Under the pieces are notes generated by a model that was not told where the DNA came from, ran no database searches, and saw nothing but the letters and a program-made list of their open reading frames with translations. A DNA stretch of 64,000 nt, taken from Pisolithus tinctorius (Eukaryota; Basidiomycota; Agaricomycetes; Boletales; Pisolithaceae). Shown here in pieces: positions 22,781 through 32,411 of the stretch. The translations under genes and the position numbers were made by a program. The first letter of the stretch is position 1; the number at the start of each line of letters is the position of its first letter. The DNA lies in the NCBI GenBank assembly GCA_024663395.1, contig JANFAH010000002.1, forward strand, positions 2,728,001 to 2,792,000, given 5' to 3'.

Positions 22781-22799
22781 TGGAGCCCACCGCGAGGGG
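22781..22799 (+). promoter_or_regulatory. Primer-binding site of nested element
   Basis: TGGAGCCCACCGCGAGGGG, two bases (TC) after the 5' LTR; same 19 nt and same TC spacer as the outer element. Confidence 0.8.
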
Positions 22800-22879
22800 T
22801 GGTTATTCCTGGATCAAGAACCCTGCTCACTCAGCCCGTTGAAACTTGTCTCTAAAAACCCACTTGATATCTTGCTACT

Positions 22880-25800
22880 ATGTCATCCACCATCCCCACT
22901 ATCTATCCTCCTACATCATCAGCAGTTCCAGTAGCTATGGCTGCTCCCCCTGCTCGCTCTGTCCTCACTATGCCCTTGCTTGGCATGAAGTCTGCCCCTG
23001 AATTATTCCAAGGAGACCATACCCATGTTCGCTCCTTCTTGGACCACTATGAACGTCTCTGTGCCTACCACAATGTCACTTCTGACCAGGAAATGGTTGA
23101 ATCAATCCTCCAGTACTGCAATGCTCGTGTTAGGGAGATCATTGAAGGAATGGCTCACTACTACACTCCTGATTGGGCTAACTTGAAGGCTGATCTCCTC
23201 AAGTACTTTGATGCTGATCTATCAGATGAAAGGTTCTTTGAAAGGCATCTCAAGAGCTTTGCTTTGGAGTCTAGGATGCAGCCCATCATGACACTTCAAG
23301 ACTTTAGGGCTTACAACCATGGCTTCATTCGCATTGGAGGTTGGTTGAAGAATAAAGGAAGGATATCGGTTGATGAATATAATCGCTACTTCTGGGCTGG
23401 TTTGTCCCCAGTCTTTCGTGGTTTGGTTGAAACTCGTCTCAGGACAAAGGATCCCAACCTTGACATCAGCAGGCCATTCCCCTATGATGATGTATGCCAG
23501 TCAGCTGAAGAGGTCCTTCGCCGTGATCGCTTTGATGCAGATGACCTTGACTTCCTTGGCCCTCGTGCTGCCCCTGCTCCTCAGGCCCAGCCTAGTGCTT
23601 CTCATCGCTCAGATGGAAGAGATGACAGTGTTCGCCCTCTGCTCCCTTCCCATGAAGCCAGAAGAAACCTTGAAAATTTGGAGAAAGAAGGTCCTACTGC
23701 TCGCAAACAAGATGAGGTTGAGACCCTAATCAAGTCCCTCTCTCGCATGTCACTCAGTGACCCAGACTACTCCCTCCTCTACTATCGTGCTATCAAGATG
23801 GATCCTGATGCTGCAAAGGTGCTTCGTGCCCCTTCCCTTCGTCCTGCTCCTGCATCTACTCCTGCATCCACTGCCCCTGCTGCTACTTCCTCATCCCAGA
23901 CCCGTCCTGCTAGAAGGACCATCACTTGTTATGGCTGTGGTGTTGAAGGCCATGGTGTTGAGAGTTGCCAGGCCATTAATGATCTCATTCAGAAGGGTTC
24001 TTTGGCACGTGATGAAAACCATCGAGTCATCTACCCTAATGGACAGCGCATTTATCGCAATGGAGAAGAGACTATCCTGCAAGCCTATGAGCGCACTAAA
24101 GCTGCTGCTCAGCCTGCCAATGCAGTTCGCTTTGTTATCCATGAAGAGGCCGAAGAAGAGTCTAGTGCCGAGATTTATGAGTTGGAAGAAGAACCCCTTG
24201 TTGCTGCTGTGGATCGCTCTAACAAGGTTACTAAAGAGAAGAGAAAGGCTGTCTTTGACAGTGTCCTTGTCCCACCTCGTTCGCATGGCAAGGAGAAAGA
24301 GACTCAAGAACCAAAGCCTTCATCCTCTGCATCCATCCCTGCTCCACAGAAAGTACCACTTGCCCCTGCCTTTGTACCAGTTGACATCCATCCCGCTGTC
24401 TTTGATGGAACTAGAGATGATGCTATCATGGAAGATGCCACTGTCCCAAAGCCATCTGGTCAAGCCACTGATTCTGCAGACAGGTCTAAGAAATCCAAGC
24501 CCCCTCCTACCACTTCCCTGTCTTCATCGCTTTCGCAGTCTGCCAACTCTAAAGCCATTGTAGAGCGCATTCTTTCTACTCCCTTGACTGTATCTGTTGG
24601 GGAGGTCATTGGATCATCTAGGGATGTTTCTCAGCACCTTCAGGAGCTTATGCGATTCAAGAGACAGCCCCTGGCTCAGCCTGTCAAGTCTGTTACTGCT
24701 GTTGAAGGAACTCCTCCTGCATCCTCCTACTTGGCCTTGACTTCTAGCCCCCTCATCACTATCAATCTGACTTGCAATGGGCGTCGTGTAACAGGTGTCA
24801 TTGACTCTGGATCTACCCTCAATGTTGTTCGTGCTGGTATAGCCCAGTCAGTCATTCGCATGCCCATCGATATGTCACAGACCATCAATATGCGAGATGC
24901 AAAAGGAGGTATCTCTACTCTGAAAGGTCTGGTACAAGATGTCCCTCTCTTCTGTGGTGCTGCCAGGACTTGGACCAATCTATTCGTCGCCCCAGACACT
25001 AATGCAGGCTTTGATCTCCTCCTTGGTCGTCCTTGGGCTCTTGGGAACTCGGTTAGCATTGTTGAAAGAGAGTCTGGAACTTATGTTGTCTTTGGAGCTG
25101 ATTCAGATCGCCCCCTGGAGATGTGTGTTACTGAAGGCCAGCTTGGATCTGTTGCAGATACTCTTATGGCGACTCTAGAGCCTGTCCATTCTCAGCAAGA
25201 AGCTGATGAACCTATGAGAGATGTAGCAGTTGGTACCCCTCATCATGTTTCACCCATCGTCTTCGCTCCACCCCCATCAACTTCGCAGTCACCCCCTCAG
25301 TCACTTGATTCTGCTCTGCTGTATCCTGAATCACCCCCAGATGGGTTTGATGTTGCCTCAGCCTTTCCTGTGTTCCATCCCATTCCAGTCCAAGCATTCC
25401 CACCTCCTACCAGTCCCTTTCCTTCGGAGTTTGTTGGTCAGCTTACCCAGGAGTTACAGTCCACTGATGCGAGTGGATTGGAGGATAATCCTACCCTTGC
25501 CCAGATTCGTCGCCAAATCAGAAGAGAAGAGCGCCAGTCACTTGTCTCACTTCTTACTAGCCTTGCTCATCGCACTCCCCATCTATCCTCCCTTTATCTC
25601 GACTCAAACCATGCACTTGCTGGAGAAAGAGGTACTGATGAATCAGGAGTCTACTTCCAAGACTTCCTTATGCTTGATACTCGCTTGGTCCGACAGGTTC
25701 CTGCCCCACTAGAGCATTACCATGAGCTTGAAGGTTCTGCCTATGTCAGATTCTATCCTCGTCTACTCCCACAGGCATCTCCCACTCAGAGCAATGCATC

Positions 25801-26821
25801 TCCACCTCCAGACCTGCCATCTAACTCGAGTCTACCTGCTTCACACGTACTTTCTAATGGCATTACTGCTCCACCTCAGACTCCCTCTCCCCCGTCCCCA
25901 GATCCAGTTATCATTCAAGAGGAGCCCGCTGATGGTTCTCACCAGGCTTCACTTCTGTTCTGTAGAGACACTGTCACTCCAGACTCTGAAGCTACGTTCT
26001 CCATCTTCAATACTTCCTACTGTGGTTCAGTTGCCCCTACTTCCCATGATGCTTGCCATGACTCTCAGTCTGCACAACTCGGCGATGAGTTGCGCAGAGA
26101 TCCATATGCACCCGGACCATCCACCCATCATCAGTCTGCACAACTCGATGACAACTTGTGCAGCCATGTGCAGCTGCTAGGTTCATCCTTGGATATAGGT
26201 CATGACTCTCAGTCCACGCAACTCGTCGACGAGTTGCGCATGTCCCACCACTTGTCCAGTCTATCCCCAGATATACCCACCACACTTTCGCCACTCGACT
26301 CTGATATGTTCAACACTAGTGTTGGCTCTCGCTTCTATCTGCCTAGCCCATCCTTGCTTCAGTCTGCACAACTCGGCGACGACTTATGCAGGCATCAGCA
26401 TTCCTCTAGTCCAACTCTTCCTATGCCGTTACTACCCTCAACTCCCCAAGCCATGTCTAATGCTGCCATTGGTGAAGAGTCAGTTGCCATGCCAGAGCCT
26501 TACAACAATGTTGTCATGTGTCGTACCCCTACTGGATGGATCGCTCATTTGCAGGAAGCTGCAGAGGACCATTCAGGTGATGTGGATGAAGAGGACCCAG
26601 ATGCATTACAAAACTCCAGTCTTCATATCCTTGCCAGTGCAGTCAGTTTTGCCTCAGCCTCAGCTCATCCTCCCCCTTTCGAAGCAGTTTCATACCCAGA
26701 CCACTTTCCTGCTTCCACTTCCTCAGGTTCAACTCAAGACAGGTCCAGTGATCTTTTCGGATGTGTTCCTCCACTTTCTCCCATATCTCATCATTTATTT
26801 CTCCAGCTCTTTGAAGATTGA
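22880..26821 (+). CDS. gag: Gag-protease polyprotein of nested Ty3/gypsy element (1313 aa)
   Basis: Starts 81 bases after the primer-binding site. Residues about 30-230 are a typical Gag capsid region (FQGDHTHVRSFLDHYERLC, VREIIEGM, WANLKADLLKYFD). A CCHC zinc knuckle CYGCGVEGHGVESC is near residue 352 for RNA binding. An aspartic protease domain with the catalytic VIDSGSTLNVV is near residue 640 and a LLLGRPW motif follows. After about residue 750 comes a long Pro/Ser-rich linker with four copies of a QSAQLGDEL-like peptide (26060-26390), produced by the palindromic DNA motif. The ORF is open throughout and overlaps the Pol frame for about 620 nt. It is much longer than a usual Gag-PR because of the linker. 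Confidence 0.9.
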   Translation: MSSTIPTIYPPTSSAVPVAMAAPPARSVLTMPLLGMKSAPELFQGDHTHVRSFLDHYERLCAYHNVTSDQEMVESILQYCNARVREIIEGMAHYYTPDWANLKADLLKYFDADLSDERFFERHLKSFALESRMQPIMTLQDFRAYNHGFIRIGGWLKNKGRISVDEYNRYFWAGLSPVFRGLVETRLRTKDPNLDISRPFPYDDVCQSAEEVLRRDRFDADDLDFLGPRAAPAPQAQPSASHRSDGRDDSVRPLLPSHEARRNLENLEKEGPTARKQDEVETLIKSLSRMSLSDPDYSLLYYRAIKMDPDAAKVLRAPSLRPAPASTPASTAPAATSSSQTRPARRTITCYGCGVEGHGVESCQAINDLIQKGSLARDENHRVIYPNGQRIYRNGEETILQAYERTKAAAQPANAVRFVIHEEAEEESSAEIYELEEEPLVAAVDRSNKVTKEKRKAVFDSVLVPPRSHGKEKETQEPKPSSSASIPAPQKVPLAPAFVPVDIHPAVFDGTRDDAIMEDATVPKPSGQATDSADRSKKSKPPPTTSLSSSLSQSANSKAIVERILSTPLTVSVGEVIGSSRDVSQHLQELMRFKRQPLAQPVKSVTAVEGTPPASSYLALTSSPLITINLTCNGRRVTGVIDSGSTLNVVRAGIAQSVIRMPIDMSQTINMRDAKGGISTLKGLVQDVPLFCGAARTWTNLFVAPDTNAGFDLLLGRPWALGNSVSIVERESGTYVVFGADSDRPLEMCVTEGQLGSVADTLMATLEPVHSQQEADEPMRDVAVGTPHHVSPIVFAPPPSTSQSPPQSLDSALLYPESPPDGFDVASAFPVFHPIPVQAFPPPTSPFPSEFVGQLTQELQSTDASGLEDNPTLAQIRRQIRREERQSLVSLLTSLAHRTPHLSSLYLDSNHALAGERGTDESGVYFQDFLMLDTRLVRQVPAPLEHYHELEGSAYVRFYPRLLPQASPTQSNASPPPDLPSNSSLPASHVLSNGITAPPQTPSPPSPDPVIIQEEPADGSHQASLLFCRDTVTPDSEATFSIFNTSYCGSVAPTSHDACHDSQSAQLGDELRRDPYAPGPSTHHQSAQLDDNLCSHVQLLGSSLDIGHDSQSTQLVDELRMSHHLSSLSPDIPTTLSPLDSDMFNTSVGSRFYLPSPSLLQSAQLGDDLCRHQHSSSPTLPMPLLPSTPQAMSNAAIGEESVAMPEPYNNVVMCRTPTGWIAHLQEAAEDHSGDVDEEDPDALQNSSLHILASAVSFASASAHPPPFEAVSYPDHFPASTSSGSTQDRSSDLFGCVPPLSPISHHLFLQLFED

Positions 26822-29800
26822 TTCATATGTCCCCTCTTGTACTTATAGTTTCTCTTGTTCTTTGTCTGCTCACTTTGACCGAGAAGTCGTTAAACTCCTA
26901 AACCCACAGATATCATTTCTTCGCTCAGATACTCCTGTAACATCACTTACTATGCCTCCTTCAGTTTCAAGTTTCCAGAGCTCTTTTTATCTTGATGTCT
27001 TCTCTTCTTCATTATCTAATCCTTCAAAAGCACCAGATCCCCTTCCTATTCAGAAAACCGAAAAACAGCTTCATTTTTACTATTCTCTGTCTGACTTTCT
27101 TGATTTGTTACGTTTTAGAAAAGGCCTTGCTATGGATACAGAAGACTCAGCCGATGAAAAAGGACAGCCAGTATATGGAGCGTACAAGCGTGTCGATCGT
27201 AAAGTCAAGCCAGTGCCTGGAGTCTATCCAGAAGACGCTCGGGTCCATCGCCAGTTTCCAGAAGACCCTCTTGCATCACTCACACCTCTCACTTGTCACC
27301 CTCCTGTGTTCATTCCCACAAAGAGGCTTACTCAAGAGCGCCTTACCTCCATGAAGATTAACGCAGATGGCTTTCTCTGGCCAGAAGAGGAAAAACTTTT
27401 TTCGCATGTCATGAAGCTTAATGAGCGTGCCTTGGCGTTCGATGAATCGGAGAGAGGAAACTTTCGTTTGGACTACTTTTCGCCTTACATCATTCCTGTC
27501 CTGCCGCATGAACCATGGGAGTTTCGTAACATTCCAATTCCCCCTGGCATACGAGAACGTGTCATACAGCTTCTTCGGGAGAAGATCGCCGCTGGTCTCT
27601 ATGAGCCGGCCCAGTCATCCTATCGCTCCAAATGGTTCTGCGTTATGAAAAAGAATGGCAAGATCCGTATCGTTCATGATCTACAGCCTCTGAATAAGGT
27701 TACCATTCGAGACGCTGGTGTTCCACCAATATTGGACGACTTTGTGGAGCCGTTTGCCGGTCGTCAATGCTACACGGTCTTTGATCTATTTTCAGGATTT
27801 GATGCACGCCAGCTCCACCCCGATAGCCGAGATCTGACATCCTTCATGACGCCTCTTGGCTTACTGCGCCATACTGCCATGCCTCAAGGCTACACCAACT
27901 CGCCGTCGGAGTTTCAGAATTGTACAGCTTTCATTCTACAGGACGAAATCCCTCACGTTGCCAACGTTTTCATCGATGATCTGCCAGTCAAAGGCCCTGC
28001 AACCCGTTATGAAGATGCCGATGGCAATGCCGAAACGTTACCCAAGAATCCTGGCATACGTCGCTTCATTTGGGAACATGCTGTAGACGTGCATAGAGTC
28101 ATGCATCGGTTTGCTCATGCCGGCGGAATGTTTTCTGGCTTGAAATCTCAGATCTGCCAGCCTCGTGTTATCATTCTTGGTCAAGCATGCCATCCTCATG
28201 GTCGCTCTCCTGACGACCACAAGGTGAGGAAGGTCGTCAACTGGCCAACGCTCGCTACGCCCAAAGATGTTCGCTCATTCCTAGGTCTCTGTGGTACTGT
28301 TCGTATCTGGATTGCGAACTACTCGCAGTTGGCTCGCCCACTCGTTGACCTTTATCGCAAGGGTGCTCTGTTCGTTTGGGGTCAGCCCCAGCAAGATGCG
28401 TTTGATGCCTTGAAGCTCGCCGTCTCGTCTGCTCCTGCCCTTCGCCCCATTGACTACTCATCTGACTTGCCGGTTGTTCTTTCTGTTGACACCAGTAACG
28501 TTGCCATTGGATTCGTTCTCTCCCAGTATGATGAAGAAGGTCGTAAACGTCCTGCTCGCTATGGCTCACTCCCCATCAATGAGCGTGAATCCCGCTACAG
28601 TCAGCCTAAGCTTGAGCTCTATGGTCTCTTCAGAGCGCTTCGTCACTACCGTCTATATCTCTATGGCGTTCGTCATCTATGGGTAGAGGTTGATGCGAAG
28701 TACATCAAAGGTATGCTCAATGATCCAGATCTTCAACCTAACGCTACCATCAATCGCTGGATCGAGGGTATACTTCTCTTTGACTTTAAGCTCGTTCATG
28801 TCCCTGCCGTTCGTCACCGAGCCCCAGATGCCCTTTCCAGACGTCAACCTACAGAAGAGGAGTATGAAGAAGGTGAAGCTGATGCAGAAGAGGCTGATGA
28901 GTGGTTGGAGAGTATTCTTTTTACAGATGCCCGTCCATCTTCAGTTTGCGCAACTCATCGACGACTTGTGCACGAATCCACATATGCCGTTACCCTCCCT
29001 TCATTCCTTTCCAGTGATACATCTCAAGATGTCCTCTTACGTCGAGTCCTGCACTTCCTTCGTACTACAGAACTTCCCCCGTTCCCTTCCAATACTGCTC
29101 GCAAGCGCTTCATTCGCAGATCCCTCCAGTTCTTCCTTCATGGAGACCAGCTCTTTAAACGTCGAGGTCCCCATCCTCCAGCCAAGGTCATCTTTGATCC
29201 CCATCTCCGTGTCCAGATCCTCGGTCATGCTCATGAAGAACTCGGTCATCGTGGAGTCTTTGGAGTCTTTCATACAGTCAGACAGCGCTTTTACTGGCCT
29301 CAGATGTACCAAGACATTGCCCATCATGTCCGCTCTTGCCATGAGTGCCAGGTCCGAAGCACTCGTAAAGCAGAGGTTCCCATCACCATTTCTGCTTCCC
29401 CCAGAATCTTTATGAAGGTCTACGTCGATGTCATGCTCATGCCCAAAGCACGTGGTTATCGCTATCTTGTCGCAGCTCGAGATGATCTTTCCCTCGCTGC
29501 AGAAGGTCGTGCTCTTCGTCATGCCAATGCAGACAGTCTTGCTAAATTCTTCTGGGAAGAGGTCTTCTGTCGTTATGGTGTTATTGCCCAGGTTGTCACT
29601 GATAATGGCAGTGAGGTCAAGGGCGCCTTTGAGAAACTCATGAAGCACTACTCCATTCCTCAGATTCGCATCTCCCCATATAATTCCAAGGCAAATGGAG
29701 TTGTAGAACGTGGTCACTTTGTTATCAGAGAAGCTATCATCAAGGCTTGTGAAGGAGATCTTTCGCTTTGGCCGTCCAAGGTCCATCATGCGTTCTTTGC

Positions 29801-30437
29801 AGACAAGGTCACTACTCGTCGCTCCACTGGATTCAGCCCCTACTTCCTGCTACATGGTCTTGATCCCGTCCTGCCTTTTGATCTCTTCGAGTCTACCTAT
29901 CTCGTTGAAGGATTCTACTCTGGAATGTCATCTCAAGAGCTTCTCACACTTCGCATTCGTCAGTTGGAAAGGAGAGAAGAAGATATTGATGCCACTTTCG
30001 CTACATTGCAGAAGTCTCGTTTACGCTCCAAGGGTCAGTTTGAGAAGAGGTATGCTTTATGGTTGATGAAGTCAGCTTATGAGCCAGGAGATTTGGTGTT
30101 GGTTCGCAACACGCAGGTGGAGAAAGAACTGGATCGCAAGTCAAAGCCACGCTACCTTGGTCCCTATGAAGTTGTTTGTCGCACCAAGGGAGGCTCCTAT
30201 GTCCTTAAAGAACTCGATGGCACCATTTCTGCTCGAGGTGTTGCAGCATTTCGACTCATTCCTTATTATTCTCGCCACACTCCCTTACCCAGTGTTATGG
30301 AAGAAGAAAGAGATGAAGAAGAAGATAATAACAGCAGTAACGACAACGACAACGACAATGATGAAGAAGATGAAACAGATGATGAAAACAGAGAAACCAA
30401 TAACAATATCGACTACGACTCAGATGACTATTCATGA
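26202..30437 (+). CDS. pol: Pol polyprotein of nested element: RT, RNase H, integrase
   Basis: Open frame of 1,411 codons, in the +1 frame relative to gag. The coding part probably starts near the gag stop (26821), either by frameshifting or at the ATG at 27132. Reverse transcriptase: KIRIVHDLQPLNKVT, FDLFSGFDARQL, MPQGYTNSPSEFQ and catalytic VFIDDLPVKG at about 27970. RNase H: SVDTSNVAIGFVLSQ at about 28485, KLELYGLFRALRHY, ending PDALSR. Integrase: zinc-binding GHAHEELGHRG..CHECQ (29220-29350), DDE core with YVDVM, VTDNGS and VVERGHF (29420-29710), and a C-terminal GPYEVV module. The extreme C-terminus is acidic (Asp/Glu/Asn). All catalytic residues I can check are present, so this copy could be active and may supply enzymes to non-autonomous relatives. 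Confidence 0.92.
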   Translation: MTLSPRNSSTSCACPTTCPVYPQIYPPHFRHSTLICSTLVLALASICLAHPCFSLHNSATTYAGISIPLVQLFLCRYYPQLPKPCLMLPLVKSQLPCQSLTTMLSCVVPLLDGSLICRKLQRTIQVMWMKRTQMHYKTPVFISLPVQSVLPQPQLILPLSKQFHTQTTFLLPLPQVQLKTGPVIFSDVFLHFLPYLIIYFSSSLKIDSYVPSCTYSFSCSLSAHFDREVVKLLNPQISFLRSDTPVTSLTMPPSVSSFQSSFYLDVFSSSLSNPSKAPDPLPIQKTEKQLHFYYSLSDFLDLLRFRKGLAMDTEDSADEKGQPVYGAYKRVDRKVKPVPGVYPEDARVHRQFPEDPLASLTPLTCHPPVFIPTKRLTQERLTSMKINADGFLWPEEEKLFSHVMKLNERALAFDESERGNFRLDYFSPYIIPVLPHEPWEFRNIPIPPGIRERVIQLLREKIAAGLYEPAQSSYRSKWFCVMKKNGKIRIVHDLQPLNKVTIRDAGVPPILDDFVEPFAGRQCYTVFDLFSGFDARQLHPDSRDLTSFMTPLGLLRHTAMPQGYTNSPSEFQNCTAFILQDEIPHVANVFIDDLPVKGPATRYEDADGNAETLPKNPGIRRFIWEHAVDVHRVMHRFAHAGGMFSGLKSQICQPRVIILGQACHPHGRSPDDHKVRKVVNWPTLATPKDVRSFLGLCGTVRIWIANYSQLARPLVDLYRKGALFVWGQPQQDAFDALKLAVSSAPALRPIDYSSDLPVVLSVDTSNVAIGFVLSQYDEEGRKRPARYGSLPINERESRYSQPKLELYGLFRALRHYRLYLYGVRHLWVEVDAKYIKGMLNDPDLQPNATINRWIEGILLFDFKLVHVPAVRHRAPDALSRRQPTEEEYEEGEADAEEADEWLESILFTDARPSSVCATHRRLVHESTYAVTLPSFLSSDTSQDVLLRRVLHFLRTTELPPFPSNTARKRFIRRSLQFFLHGDQLFKRRGPHPPAKVIFDPHLRVQILGHAHEELGHRGVFGVFHTVRQRFYWPQMYQDIAHHVRSCHECQVRSTRKAEVPITISASPRIFMKVYVDVMLMPKARGYRYLVAARDDLSLAAEGRALRHANADSLAKFFWEEVFCRYGVIAQVVTDNGSEVKGAFEKLMKHYSIPQIRISPYNSKANGVVERGHFVIREAIIKACEGDLSLWPSKVHHAFFADKVTTRRSTGFSPYFLLHGLDPVLPFDLFESTYLVEGFYSGMSSQELLTLRIRQLERREEDIDATFATLQKSRLRSKGQFEKRYALWLMKSAYEPGDLVLVRNTQVEKELDRKSKPRYLGPYEVVCRTKGGSYVLKELDGTISARGVAAFRLIPYYSRHTPLPSVMEEERDEEEDNNSSNDNDNDNDEEDETDDENRETNNNIDYDSDDYS

Positions 30438-30564
30438 TTTCCCTTTTTTCATTTCTTACGATACTGATTGCCTGTCATTCCTTCCTTCATTTTTCTTTTT
30501 GTTTTCCCTGGGTTCCCTGCATTGGTCGCAATCGGGGACGATTGCATTTCTTCTTGCCGGTGGA

Positions 30565-32407
30565 TGTCACACACCAAAGGTGTTGTGGACATGGTTACAG
30601 CTGACTCTGCCTAACTCGTTGACGAGTTGTGCACAATGCCCGTGCATGCAGATGAAGACTAAAGGCCTCATGCGTAGAAAGACTGTTGGACGTGAACAGT
30701 CATCCTTCGCACAAGATCGAGTCGTCAGTGCTAAAGAGAAAAGAGGAAGCGAGTTAAGCGCGCATTAAAAGTTTTTAGCACCCGTGTACGGCGTTCCGGT
30801 TTTCGTCGTATCTCTGCCGTTTCCAAAGATATCAACTCGGTTCACATACTCACTTAAAGTGCTCAGCCCCACGATTCTTCCTTCCAAATTTGGAGAGGAT
30901 CCTCGCACCCTACGTGTTTCTACAGCACTCCATCCATCAGACACTCATTTCACTAAGTCCATCAATCATGGCCACCTCTTCGTCGATCATCTCGCTTGTC
31001 TCATTTGCCAGAGACAGTGGCTACGTATATCTGCCAGGCGTTCCCACCAGCTTCCGTCCTGAAGCCCCCTGGTTCATCCCGTCATTGTCAGCCCCGTCCC
31101 GTCCCATGCAGCTTGGTCAGCGTGTTCTCCTTGTCAGTATGACTTCCAGAAGGACGTTCTTTGGTCGCCTCAGGTCTGTCACTCGGTTAGAAAGGTCTTA
31201 TGTGGTCGTTTCAGTCTCCCCTCTTGATGAAGCATATGGATCGTTCCTCCCTGCTCCCTGCACCGTCTTTATTCCGATCTCGTCCATCACTCTTCCCGCA
31301 TTGCGACAGCTGCAGTATAATCTACTGTCCTCCAGCCTCCCTGATCGCATTCATGACGAGTATGACATGCATCTTGCCTTCTTACTGCAAGATCCAGCAG
31401 AAGACGTCCCTCCTTCTCCTCCTCCTCCATCAGAACCCCGTCCATGAAGTTTTTGTTAACTTCGCTGAGAGGATGGAAGGGTGGGAGACGCGATCGCGTA
31501 TGCTCTCAATGCCCCACAGACCCCCAATGCCCTAGCCCCCTTTGACGCCTGACTCATGCCCTTCAATTCTGGAATTAATACTTCCCTATCTGGAAACACC
31601 ATCCATCTGTCATGCCGTCTTTGGATCTAGAGATGTCTCCGCCGAGATCTAACTTGCATCGCCACCCCCTAATGTGATATCAGTGCGCTTACTCAGTTTC
31701 TGATTCTATTTGACTCATTTTGTGATATTTTGACTATCCTTGACTTGTTCATTGCCAATACTTACCAATCCTCTTTGCTTGCTTACTCTTCATTTCTTGC
31801 TTACTCATCATGATTACTCAGTCCTTACTCATTACTTACCAAGTGTTTGTGCCTTGTTTGTCACAAGCAGTGCTCCCCCCTCAGTATATAAACCCCCATG
31901 TACTTAGCTACCCACAATCAATCAAGAAGTCACTCAGAAGTCAGCTCAGCTCAGCATATCTTGTCGTCGACAGTTGAGGCTCATTCGGAAGAGTCTATCT
32001 GTCTTCATTCATATCATTGGTAGTTGAGGCTCCATCAAGGGTCTATCTACCTTCATCTGAAGTATCATCTGTGCTCTGTCAGCACACCTGCTTAGTCATC
32101 CATTCACTCCTGCGTAACTCGTCATCGACTTGCGCCAGGAGCATATTCTATCAGAAGTCCATTACCCCCAAGTACTTTCGGCTGAACACCTTCACTCTGT
32201 TCAGCATCCCCTTCCCAATCATTGTCCATTCGTCTTCTCCTGCATAACTCGTCAACGACTTGCGCCAGGAGCACCTCCACTTGAAGTCTTCCCCACTTTA
32301 GGTTTCTCTGCCCTCCAGGTTCTGCGGAGGTAAACCACCACTCGCACATATTTGTCTTTTGTGTTGGTTTGGTTGGTTTATACTGCCTTTCCACACTTTG
32401 ACTCACA
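30565..32407 (+). repeat. 3' LTR of nested element
   Basis: 1,843 bp, same as the 5' LTR except at four CpG-type positions. Preceded by GCCGGTGGA; no long polypurine tract is obvious, although both elements share TGGA or TTGGA just before the LTR. Confidence 0.95.
30968..31447 (+). CDS. ORF inside the 3' LTR (159 aa), unknown function
   Basis: Second copy of the LTR ORF, identical in translation. Here it lies downstream of pol within the transcribed part of the element, the position in which an LTR-encoded protein could be made from a full-length or internal transcript. No family recognised. Confidence 0.4.
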   Translation: MATSSSIISLVSFARDSGYVYLPGVPTSFRPEAPWFIPSLSAPSRPMQLGQRVLLVSMTSRRTFFGRLRSVTRLERSYVVVSVSPLDEAYGSFLPAPCTVFIPISSITLPALRQLQYNLLSSSLPDRIHDEYDMHLAFLLQDPAEDVPPSPPPPSEPRP

Positions 32408-32411
32408 TCGC

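Larger units (their letters stand above)
20983..28972. repeat. Dispersed palindromic motif, eight distinct copies in nested element
   Basis: About 26-nt imperfect palindromes built on GCAACTCGTCGACGAGTTGC, which is perfect at 26217-26236. Copies: 20983 (U3), 22483 and 22613 (R-U5), 26071, 26137, 26216 and 26365 (gag linker), 28947 (pol, between RNase H and integrase). Three more are the 3' LTR duplicates at 30612, 32112 and 32242. The internal ones are preceded by TCAGTCTG-like words. Gag copies read QSAQLGDEL; the pol copy reads VCATHRRLVH in another frame, and the LTR copies are probably non-coding, so the DNA or RNA sequence is what is conserved. Confidence 0.8.
20936..32407 (+). mobile_element. 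Nested Ty3/gypsy LTR retrotransposon, apparently intact
   Basis: 11,472 bp with two 1,843-bp LTRs (20936-22778 and 30565-32407), TGTCAC..CTCACA ends, and a 4-bp target duplication TCGC (20932-20935 and 32408-32411). It has a primer-binding site at 22781-22799, a Gag-protease ORF and a Pol ORF, both without internal stops. Domain order protease, reverse transcriptase, RNase H, integrase places it in Ty3/gypsy (Metaviridae-like). The integrase ends in a GPY module; no chromodomain is seen. The LTRs differ at only four positions that I can see, all CpG transitions, so insertion is recent and later than the outer element. Confidence 0.95.

Noticed and set aside
23757..24563. 268-codon plus-strand ORF inside gag, and other ORFs of 60-250 codons within gag-pol
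   Set aside because: Shadow frames of the gag and pol ORFs, with leucine-rich or basic composition typical of off-frame reading.
20936..32407. Assigning the shared primer-binding site to a named tRNA
   Set aside because: The discriminator U and GCCCACC acceptor narrow it, but I cannot identify the isoacceptor without the genome's tRNA set.
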